A stretch of DNA of 5,067 nt from Pseudomonadota bacterium (lineage in GTDB: Bacteria; Pseudomonadota; Alphaproteobacteria; Acetobacterales; Acetobacteraceae). Positions 1 to 5,067 of this stretch are shown piece after piece. The position numbers and the translations under genes are program-made. The stretch spans positions 1 through 5,067 of the forward strand of contig JAKCCP010000308.1 of NCBI GenBank assembly GCA_021841985.1, in the 5' to 3' direction. The number at the start of each line of letters is the position of its first letter. The stretch's first letter is position 1. The notes below the pieces were generated by a model. It was given only the letters and a program-made list of their open reading frames with translations, had not been told where the DNA came from and made no database searches.

Positions 1-1
1 C

Positions 2-448
2 GATCTCGGCGAATTGATCGCCGCCGGGGAGATGCTCGGCGGCCTGCTCGGCGAGCGCGCCGTCCGCGCCCTCGGCATCGCGCCGGGCGCCGCCGAAAGC
101 TACGGCAAGGCGGCGATCGTCGGGGAGGACGGCGAACTCGAACACGCCGCCGCCATCCTCCACCCGAAACTCGGCGCGCCGCTGCGGCGGGCGGTGGAAA
201 AGGGCGCAGCCCTCGTCCCCAGCGCGAAAAAACGCGGCGGCATGGGCACCGCGATCGACGTGCCGCTCGGCCACAAGGACGCGGCCTTCGTGCGCAGCCA
301 TTTCGATGCGATGGAGGTGCGCGTTCCCGACGCGCCGCGGCGCGACGAGATCGTCGTCGTCGTGGTAGTGACGGATAGTGGCCGGCCGCTGCCACGCATC
401 GGCGGGCTTCAGGTCAACGAGATCGAAGGCAAGGACGGATTGCGATGA
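2..448 (+). CDS. AA_synth (DUF1185/PF06684) family protein, 5'-truncated
   Basis: The reading frame is open from the left edge (first visible residues DLGELIAAGE) to the TGA at 446-448, giving 148 residues. Family members are roughly 190-200 residues, so about 45 N-terminal residues lie outside the window. A TTG at position 14 is in frame but is not a credible start, because family-like sequence continues upstream of it. Recognisable family segments, in fragment numbering, are SYGKAAIVGEDGE at about 33-45, PSAKKRGG at 73-80, DVPLGHK at 86-92 and the C-terminal strand DEIVVVVVVTDSGRP. Structures of this family are known to resemble a variant chorismate-mutase-like fold, and a role in amino-acid metabolism has been suggested. 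No reaction is established. Its stop overlaps the next gene's start (ATGA), so it is probably co-translated with the transporter. The family call is from motif recall; the function is unknown. Confidence 0.82.
   Translation, partial: DLGELIAAGEMLGGLLGERAVRALGIAPGAAESYGKAAIVGEDGELEHAAAILHPKLGAPLRRAVEKGAALVPSAKKRGGMGTAIDVPLGHKDAAFVRSHFDAMEVRVPDAPRRDEIVVVVVVTDSGRPLPRIGGLQVNEIEGKDGLR
431..435 (+). promoter_or_regulatory. Shine-Dalgarno site for the binding-protein gene
   Basis: AAGGA lies inside the end of the AA_synth gene, nine bases before the ATG at 445. It is the best-placed ribosome binding site in the window and supports that start over the ORF's other possible starts. It allows independent initiation in addition to ATGA coupling, which would suit the high copy number usually needed for a binding protein. 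Confidence 0.6.
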
Positions 449-1665
449 ACAAAACCTCTCTCTCGCGGCGCGCGCTGCTCGCCGCCGGCACCGCGGCGCT
501 CGCAGCACCCAGGCTCGCCCGCGCCGATAGCAGCGCGCCAATCCGCATCGGCGAGATCAATTCCTACAGCGCCATCCCGGCCTTCACCCTCCCCTATCGC
601 AATGGCTGGCAACTGGCGCTCGAACACGTCAACGCCGCCGGCGGCGTCCGCGGGCGGACGCTCGAGGTGATCTCGCGCGATGACGCCGGCAAGCCCCAGG
701 ACGCCGTCCGTCTCGCCGGCGAATTGCTGGAGAGCGACAAGGTCGATCTCCTCGCCGGCGGCTTTCTCTCCAATGTCGGCCTCGCGCTTTCGGATTTCTC
801 GGCCCAGAAGCAGGTGATCTACATCGCCGGCGAGCCGCTGACCGATGCCCTGGTGTGGCAGAAGGGGCAGAAATTCTGCTTTCGCCTCCGCCCCTCGACC
901 TATGTCCAGGCGGCGATCCTGGTCGAGGAAGCGGCGAAACTGCCCGCCAAGCGCTGGGTCAGCGTCGCGCCCAATTACGAATACGGCCAATCGGCGGTGA
1001 AATGGTTCTCCGAGCTGCTCAAGGCCCGCCGCCCGGATGTCGAGTTCGTCGCCGCGCAATGGCCGGCGCTCGGCCATATCGATGCCGGCGCGGTCGCCGA
1101 GGCGCTGGCGAGCGCCAAGCCGGACGCCATCTACAACGTCACCTTCGGCCCCGATCTCACCAATTTCGTCCGCCAGGGCAACACCCGGGGCCTGTTCGAG
1201 GGGCGTTCGGTGGTCTCGCTGCTCACCGGCGAGCCGGAATATCTCGACCCGCTCGGCGATGAGACACCACCCGGCTGGATCGTCACCGGCTACCCCTGGG
1301 CGAGCCTTGATACCCCGGCGCATGTCGCGTTCCGCGATGCCTATCAGAAGAAGTTCAACGATTATCCGCGCATGGGCTCGGTGGTCGGCTATTCGCTGAT
1401 CCAGGCGATCGCCGCCGGCCTCAGCCGCGCCGGCGGGATGACGCCGGACCAGCTCGCCGGCGGGTTCGCCGGCGCCGCGTTCGAGACGCCCTTCGGCCAG
1501 GCGCTGTTTCGCCCCCTCGATCACCAATCGACGCTCGGCACCTTCCTCGGCAAGACCGCGCTCCGGGACGGCAAGGGGGTGATGGTCGATTGGCGCTATG
1601 TCGATGGCGCCGCGGTCATGCCGCCGGACGCGGAGGTGCGCAAGCTCCGCCCCGGCGCCGGCTGA
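445..1665 (+). CDS. Tat-exported ABC transporter substrate-binding protein, branched-chain amino acid type (Peripla_BP_6)
   Basis: This 406-residue protein is the periplasmic solute receptor of the importer encoded downstream. The N-terminus is a twin-arginine signal: SLSRRALLAAG with R8 and R9, a hydrophobic Ala/Leu stretch, and a likely cleavage site after ARA at residue 27. It has no lipobox Cys. The mature part from about residue 33 reads as a type I periplasmic fold of the LivJ/HAAT class. Markers are IRIGEI at 33-38, the helix WQLALEHVNAAGGVRG at 55-70, GGFLSN at 105-110 (where the family usually places ligand-contacting Ser/Thr), FRLRPS at 146-151, NYEYGQSA at 177-184, a GYSLIQAI helix at 315-322, and the late RPLDHQST and GTFLGK segments at 356-370. 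Length is normal for the family. The start is fixed by the Tat motif, the upstream AAGGA and the ATGA overlap. The ligand cannot be deduced; this family binds branched-chain amino acids but also amides, urea and aromatic acids. Confidence 0.92.
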   Translation: MNKTSLSRRALLAAGTAALAAPRLARADSSAPIRIGEINSYSAIPAFTLPYRNGWQLALEHVNAAGGVRGRTLEVISRDDAGKPQDAVRLAGELLESDKVDLLAGGFLSNVGLALSDFSAQKQVIYIAGEPLTDALVWQKGQKFCFRLRPSTYVQAAILVEEAAKLPAKRWVSVAPNYEYGQSAVKWFSELLKARRPDVEFVAAQWPALGHIDAGAVAEALASAKPDAIYNVTFGPDLTNFVRQGNTRGLFEGRSVVSLLTGEPEYLDPLGDETPPGWIVTGYPWASLDTPAHVAFRDAYQKKFNDYPRMGSVVGYSLIQAIAAGLSRAGGMTPDQLAGGFAGAAFETPFGQALFRPLDHQSTLGTFLGKTALRDGKGVMVDWRYVDGAAVMPPDAEVRKLRPGAG

Positions 1666-1667
1666 CG

Positions 1668-3518
1668 ATGGCGGGGACGGGCCAGATCCTCATCCCGCTG
1701 CTGACCGGGCTCGCCGACGCGGCGGGGCTGTTCTTCGTCGCCTCCGGGCTCACGGTGATTTTCGGCGTGACCCGGGTGGTGAATTTCGCCCATGGCAGCC
1801 TCACCATGCTCGGCGCCTATTGCGGCTGGAGCCTGATCAGCCGCTTGCCGCCGACCCCGCTCGGTTTCGCGCTCGGCGCGCTGGCGACGATGGCCATTCT
1901 GGCGGTGATCGGCGCCGGGCTCGAGATCGGCCTCCTGCGCCGGGTCTATCGCGCGCCGGAATTGTTCCAGCTTCTCGCGACCTTCGGCGTCGTCCTGATG
2001 GCCCAGGACATCGTGCAGTGGCTATGGGGGGTCGAGGATCTCGCGCTCCGCCGGCCGCCCTGGCTGCGCGCTTTCGTGACCCTCGGCGGGGCGCGCTTCC
2101 CGCGCTTCGACCTCGTCGTCATCACGCTGTTCCCGCTGGTCTTTCTCCTGCTCTGGCTATTGTTCACGCGCACCCGCTGGGGGCGGCTGGTGCGCGCGGC
2201 GACCGAGGATCGCGAGATGGTGGCGGCGCTCGGCGTCGATCAGCGTCTGTTGTTCACCTCGGTGTTCGCGCTCGGCGCGGCGCTCGCCGGTCTCGGCGGC
2301 GTGCTCATGCTGCCCGACGCCTCGGCCAATCTCGGGATGGATCTGACGACGGTCACCGATGCCTTCGTCGTCGTCGTGGTCGGCGGCCTCGGGAGCCTCC
2401 CGGGCGCGGCCCTGGCGAGCCTGCTGATCGGGCTGTTGCAGGCGTTCGGCATCATGCTGGTGCCGCGCGCGACCTTGGCGCTGGTGTTCGTGGTGATGGC
2501 GGTGGTGCTGGTGCTGCGCCCGAACGGCCTGCTCGGCCGGCCGCCGGGGCGGGACGGCGGCGGCGGCGAGGCGCGGGCGCTGGTGCGGCCGGCGCCGGCA
2601 GTACTCCGCCGGTTCGGCCTCGCCGTCCTCGTGCTCGCCGCCTTGGCGCCGCTTTTTCTCGGCCCCTACGCGCTCGCCGTCGGGACCGAGATGCTGATCG
2701 CCATGCTGTTTGCGGCGAGCCTCCATTTCATGATGGGGCCGGGCGGCATGGCGAGTTTCGGCCACGCCGCCTGGTTCGGCATCGGCGCTTATGCCAGCGC
2801 CTTCGCGGTCCATCTGCTCGCGGCACCGATGCCGCTCGGGCTTTTGCTCGCGCCGCTCGCGGCGGGCGCGATGGCCGCCCTCTTCGGCGCCTTCGTCGTC
2901 CGTCTCTCGGGCGTCTATCTCGCCATGCTGACCCTCGCCTTCGCGCAAATCGTCTGGGCGATCGCGTTTCAATGGGTCGATCTCACCGGCGGCGATAATG
3001 GCATCCTCGGGGTCTGGCCGGCGCGGTGGGCGGCGGGACCGCGCGGGTTCTACTGGCTCGCGCTGGCCCTTGCGGTTGCCGGCACGCTCGGCCTGCGCGT
3101 GATCCTCGCCGCCCCGTTCGGCCACGCGCTGCGCGGGGGGCGCGATTCCCGACGGCGGGCCGAGGCGATTGGCTTGCCCGTGACCGCTATCCAACTCGCC
3201 GCCTTCGCGCTCTCCGGCGCGCAAGCGGGGCTCGCCGGCGGGCTTTACGCCTATGCCAAGGGCAGCGTTTTCCCGACCTATATCAGCCTCGGCCACTCGG
3301 TCGATGCGCTGCTCATGGTCCTCCTCGGCGGGGTCGCGACGATGAGCGGGCCGATCGTCGGCGCGCTCGCCTATACCGGGCTCTATGACGTGCTGCTGAG
3401 CGCGACCAGCCTCTGGCGGCTGGTCTTGGGGGCGGCGATCATCGTGCTCGTGCTCGCGGCCCCGGAGGGCATCGCCGGCGGGGCGCTGAAACTCTGGCAA
3501 AGGGTCCGCCCGGCATGA
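1668..3518 (+). CDS. Fused LivH-LivM-type ABC permease (two permease domains in one chain)
   Basis: This 616-residue inner-membrane protein provides both transmembrane subunits of a branched-chain amino acid-type importer. Residues 1 to about 290 are LivH-like: TVIFGVTRVVNFAHGS around 29-44, LATFGVVL at 103-110, a cytoplasmic coupling loop RAATEDREMVAALGVD at 176-191, GGLGSLPGAA at 239-248 and RPNGLLGR at 284-291. A Gly/Arg-rich linker (about 291-310) leads to a LivM-like half at 311-616: GPGGMASFGHAAWFGIGAY at 357-375, VYLAMLTLAFAQ at 416-427, TGGDNG at 440-445, a second coupling loop around 484-505 and GGVATMSGPIVGA at 554-566. Each half shows about eight hydrophobic segments. The ATG at 1668 is preferred: it follows the upstream stop by two bases and opens directly into the first membrane segment. 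A TTG at 1590 would add 26 polar, Arg-rich residues inside the previous gene. No clear ribosome site is present, so initiation probably relies on coupling. Confidence 0.92.
   Translation: MAGTGQILIPLLTGLADAAGLFFVASGLTVIFGVTRVVNFAHGSLTMLGAYCGWSLISRLPPTPLGFALGALATMAILAVIGAGLEIGLLRRVYRAPELFQLLATFGVVLMAQDIVQWLWGVEDLALRRPPWLRAFVTLGGARFPRFDLVVITLFPLVFLLLWLLFTRTRWGRLVRAATEDREMVAALGVDQRLLFTSVFALGAALAGLGGVLMLPDASANLGMDLTTVTDAFVVVVVGGLGSLPGAALASLLIGLLQAFGIMLVPRATLALVFVVMAVVLVLRPNGLLGRPPGRDGGGGEARALVRPAPAVLRRFGLAVLVLAALAPLFLGPYALAVGTEMLIAMLFAASLHFMMGPGGMASFGHAAWFGIGAYASAFAVHLLAAPMPLGLLLAPLAAGAMAALFGAFVVRLSGVYLAMLTLAFAQIVWAIAFQWVDLTGGDNGILGVWPARWAAGPRGFYWLALALAVAGTLGLRVILAAPFGHALRGGRDSRRRAEAIGLPVTAIQLAAFALSGAQAGLAGGLYAYAKGSVFPTYISLGHSVDALLMVLLGGVATMSGPIVGALAYTGLYDVLLSATSLWRLVLGAAIIVLVLAAPEGIAGGALKLWQRVRPA
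3499..3504 (+). promoter_or_regulatory. Shine-Dalgarno-like site upstream of the LivG-like gene
   Basis: AAAGGG lies ten bases before the first ATG of the duplicated junction (3515) but 21 bases before the ATG that opens the ATPase gene (3526). The spacing is good for the first and too long for the second. This suggests the original start was the upstream copy, before an 11-bp duplication moved the gene away. The match to the 16S tail is partial. Confidence 0.4.
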
Positions 3519-3534
3519 AGCCAGCATGAAGCCA
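3513..3534 (+). repeat. Perfect 11-bp tandem duplication at a gene junction
   Basis: The 11-base unit GCATGAAGCCA occurs twice head to tail with no mismatch (3513-3523 and 3524-3534). Copy one carries the permease stop inside ATGA (3515-3518). Copy two carries the start of the ATPase gene (3526). Collapsing the two copies into one gives ATGAAGCCATTGGGG. That is the same ATPase N-terminus (MKPLG) with the usual 4-nt overlap. The unit length is not a multiple of three, so the duplication changes the frame relation between copies. Confidence 0.9.
3515..3529 (+). other. Four-codon mini-ORF (MKPA-stop) bridging permease and ATPase genes
   Basis: ATG AAG CCA GCA TGA begins in the ATGA that ends the permease. 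Its own TGA lies in a second ATGA with the ATPase start at 3526. A ribosome reinitiating at the first ATG would make four residues, stop, and be placed exactly on the real start. The reading frame is directly visible. That it is translated is inference, supported only by the AAAGGG ten bases upstream. It is most simply a by-product of the duplication. Confidence 0.35.
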
Positions 3535-4296
3535 TTGGGGCCGGTGCTCGCGGTCGCGGGCCTCGCCAAGAGCTTCGGCGGCGTCGCCGCCGTCCAGGAC
3601 GTGACCTTCGCGGTGGCGCGCGGCGAGATGCTGGCCCTGATCGGGCCCAACGGCGCCGGCAAATCGACCTGCTTCAACCTGCTGAGCGGCCAGATCCGCC
3701 CTGATCGCGGCGCGGTTTTTCTCGATGGCGAGGTCGTCACCGGCCTCTCGCCGCGGGCCATCTGGCGCCGCGGCGTCGGGCGGACGTTTCAGATCACCGC
3801 GACCTTCGCCTCGATGACTGTCCGCGAAAACGTGCAAATGGCGCTGATCTCGCATCATCGCCGGGTCTGGCGCTTTCGCCGCCCGGCGCGGCAGTATTTC
3901 GCCGCCGAGGCCGACGTCCTGCTCGATCCGGTCGGCATGCGCGATCAGGCCGGGCGCGCCGCCGGCGAACTCGCCTATGGTGATTTGAAGCGCCTCGAAC
4001 TCGCGATCGCGCTCGCCCACGCGCCGCGTCTCCTGCTGATGGACGAGCCCACCGCCGGGATGGCGCCGGCCGAGCGCGGCGGGCTGATGGCGCTCGCCCG
4101 CCGCCTCGCCGCCGAGCGCGCGATCGCGGTTCTGTTCACCGAGCATGACATGGACGTGGTGTTCGGCGTCGCCGACCGCATCCTGGTGCTCGATCGCGGC
4201 CGGCTGATCGCGGAGGGGAGTGGCGCCGAGATCCGCGCCGATGCCCGGGTGCGCGCGGTCTATCTCGGCTCGGGCGCGACCAGCGGCGGGCATTGA
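3526..4296 (+). CDS. LivG-like ABC transporter ATP-binding protein
   Basis: This 256-residue cytoplasmic ATPase is one half of the motor driving the fused permease. Motifs in order are Walker A GPNGAGKST at 40-48, Q-loop Gln in RTFQI at 86-90, signature LAYGD at 149-153 in place of LSGGQ, Walker B LLLMDEP at 169-175 with catalytic E174, and switch His H207 in TEHD. The C-terminus RAVYLG is the short tail (BCA_ABC_TP_C type) that marks LivG relatives. Length is normal. The LAYGD/LPYGD form of the signature is common in this subfamily, so it is not damage. The start at 3526 is chosen because it is the only ATG in frame just before the conserved N-terminus; an ATG at 3515 is out of frame. The gene lies seven bases after the permease stop, across the 11-bp duplication. 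Confidence 0.92.
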   Translation: MKPLGPVLAVAGLAKSFGGVAAVQDVTFAVARGEMLALIGPNGAGKSTCFNLLSGQIRPDRGAVFLDGEVVTGLSPRAIWRRGVGRTFQITATFASMTVRENVQMALISHHRRVWRFRRPARQYFAAEADVLLDPVGMRDQAGRAAGELAYGDLKRLELAIALAHAPRLLLMDEPTAGMAPAERGGLMALARRLAAERAIAVLFTEHDMDVVFGVADRILVLDRGRLIAEGSGAEIRADARVRAVYLGSGATSGGH

Positions 4297-4299
4297 GGG

Positions 4300-5031
4300 A
4301 TGACGGCGGAGACGGCGCTGCTCGCGGTCGAGGATCTGGCCACTTTCTACGGCCGGGCGCAGATTCTGCACGGGATTGCCTTCACCTGCGGCGCCGGCGA
4401 GGTGGTGGTGCTGCTTGGACGCAACGGCGCCGGCAAAAGCACGACGATGAAATCGCTGATCGGCCTGCTGCGCCCGGCGAAGGGACGGATCACCTTTGCC
4501 GGCACCGACATCACCGGCGCCGAGCCGCACCGGATCGCCCGCCTCGGCCTCGGCTATGTGCCCGAGGAGCGGCGCGTCTTCGCCGGGCTTTCGGTCGCCG
4601 AAAACCTCGATATCGGCCGTCAGGCGCCGCGCCCGGGGCTCGCGCCATGGACCCCGGCGCGGCTTTACGCGCTATTCCCCAATCTCGCCGCCGCCCGCGA
4701 CCGCGCGGCCGGGCAGATGAGCGGCGGCGAGCAGCAGATGCTCGCCATCGCCCGCACGCTGATGGGCAATCCGCGCCTGGTCCTGCTCGATGAGCCGAGC
4801 GAGGGGCTCTCGCCGCTGATCGTCGAACACATGGCGGCGGCCATTCTCGCGCTGAAGGCGGAGGGGGTCGGGATCGTGCTCGCCGAGCAGAATCTGCATT
4901 TCGCCGAGCGCCTCGGCGATCGCGCGGTGGTGATCGAAAAAGGCTCGGCGGTGTGGGCGGGAAGCCTCGCCGCCCTCGCCGCCGACGACGCCGCCCGCCA
5001 GCGCTTCCTCGCCGTCGGGGTCGAGACCTGA
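4300..5031 (+). CDS. LivF-like ABC transporter ATP-binding protein
   Basis: This 243-residue cytoplasmic ATPase is the second half of the motor. Motifs are Walker A GRNGAGKST at 40-48, the LivF-type segment GYVPEERRVFAGLSVAENL around 85-103 where most ABC ATPases have the Q-loop, a canonical signature MSGGEQQM at 140-147, Walker B VLLDEPSEGL at 161-170 with catalytic E165, and AEQN at 195-198. In that last motif Gln197 replaces the usual switch His, as is typical for LivF. It lacks the longer C-terminal tail of LivG, and its length is normal. The ATG follows the previous stop by three bases; the GGCGGG at 4285-4290 is only a weak ribosome site, so coupling is likely. The protein should pair with the LivG-like subunit, because each carries motifs the other lacks. 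Confidence 0.93.
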   Translation: MTAETALLAVEDLATFYGRAQILHGIAFTCGAGEVVVLLGRNGAGKSTTMKSLIGLLRPAKGRITFAGTDITGAEPHRIARLGLGYVPEERRVFAGLSVAENLDIGRQAPRPGLAPWTPARLYALFPNLAAARDRAAGQMSGGEQQMLAIARTLMGNPRLVLLDEPSEGLSPLIVEHMAAAILALKAEGVGIVLAEQNLHFAERLGDRAVVIEKGSAVWAGSLAALAADDAARQRFLAVGVET

Positions 5032-5067
5032 TGCCCGGAGAGCAGGGTGCCCGCGCCCGTCGGAAGG
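5031..5067 (+). CDS. Start of a further operon gene, truncated by the window end
   Basis: The LivF-like stop and a new ATG share a base in TGATG (5029-5033). The new frame stays open for 12 codons to the edge, beginning MPGEQGARARRK. The basic start could belong to many families, including DNA-binding regulators, but 12 residues cannot identify it. A GGGG at 5017-5020, ten bases upstream, is a weak ribosome site. The only support is the overlap geometry, which matches the other tight junctions here. No terminator separates it from the transporter genes. Confidence 0.45.
   Translation, partial: MPGEQGARARRK

Noticed and set aside
350..370. TCG microsatellite-like run encoding six valines in the AA_synth gene; a similar run occurs in the permease around 2365-2382
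   Set aside because: Only about four repeat units, and it matches a conserved hydrophobic beta-strand (or membrane helix). Codon bias for Val explains it without slippage-based regulation.
409..1527. Long minus-strand ORF opposite the binding-protein gene (372 codons)
   Set aside because: The translation is low-complexity, rich in Arg/Gly/Ala/Glu/Asp, and lacks recognisable domains. It is the expected antisense shadow of a GC-rich gene with a strong protein match on the + strand.
1652..1661. 10-bp palindrome CCGGCGCCGG just before the binding-protein stop
   Set aside because: GCCGGC-type palindromes recur throughout this GC-rich window as Ala-Gly codons. There is no loop and no T-run, so it is neither a credible terminator nor a specific operator.
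1590..1667. Possible 26-residue N-terminal extension of the permease from a TTG start
   Set aside because: It lies inside the binding-protein gene, encodes polar Arg-rich residues unlike LivH N-termini, and the ATG at 1668 sits at a normal coupled position.
1598..2998. Plus-strand 466-codon ORF in another frame inside the permease
   Set aside because: Arg/Ala/Gly-rich shadow of the membrane protein frame, with no hydrophobic segments or motifs.
2157..3761. Very long minus-strand ORF (534 codons) under the permease and ATPase start
   Set aside because: The highly charged repetitive composition (Arg, Glu, His, Pro, Gln) is typical of the complement of hydrophobic membrane-protein codons. It crosses a real gene junction and has no family motifs.
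3439..4530. Minus-strand ORF of 363 codons opposite both ATPase genes
   Set aside because: It spans two well-supported ATPase genes and shows no domain signature; a composition artefact.
1..5067. Search for RNA genes, CRISPR arrays, insertion sequences, attachment sites and promoters
   Set aside because: Coding sequence fills nearly every base, with gaps of at most seven bases. No structured RNA, spaced repeats, inverted terminal repeats or convincing -35/-10 pair was visible.

Overview
This strongly GC-rich window has G/C-heavy third codon positions and edge-to-edge genes. It looks like the chromosome of an alphaproteobacterium, possibly Rhodospirillales/Acetobacteraceae or a rhizobial relative. 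That placement is inferred from composition and protein flavour only; no rRNA or marker gene is present. Everything readable lies on the + strand in one apparent operon that enters from the left and continues past the right end.

Layout: (1) positions 2-448 hold the 3' three quarters of an AA_synth (DUF1185/PF06684) gene. (2) 445-1665 encodes a Tat-exported periplasmic binding protein of the branched-chain amino acid type (Peripla_BP_6). (3) 1668-3518 encodes one polypeptide joining a LivH-like and a LivM-like permease. (4) 3526-4296 encodes a LivG-like ATPase. (5) 4300-5031 encodes a LivF-like ATPase. (6) A further ORF opens at 5031 and runs off the window.

The junctions are very tight: a 4-nt ATGA overlap, a 2-nt gap, a 7-nt gap, a 3-nt gap and a 1-nt TGATG overlap. 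This implies one transcript and translational coupling. No promoter or terminator is visible, and no gene-free stretch exceeds a few bases.

Genes 2-5 make a complete HAAT/Liv-type ABC importer. The binding protein captures a small amphipathic solute in the periplasm, the fused permease forms the channel, and the two ATPases form an asymmetric heterodimeric motor. The substrate cannot be read from the sequence. The co-transcribed AA_synth gene suggests an amino-acid-like or related nitrogen compound handled by a little-studied pathway.

No wholly new system is evident. The most distinctive local feature is a perfect 11-bp tandem duplication at the permease/LivG junction (3513-3534). It appears to have turned an ordinary ATGA overlap into two successive ATGA stop/start overlaps with a four-codon mini-ORF between them. 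The other observations of interest are the permease fusion, the distribution of canonical and non-canonical ATPase motifs between the two ATP sites, and the DUF1185 linkage.
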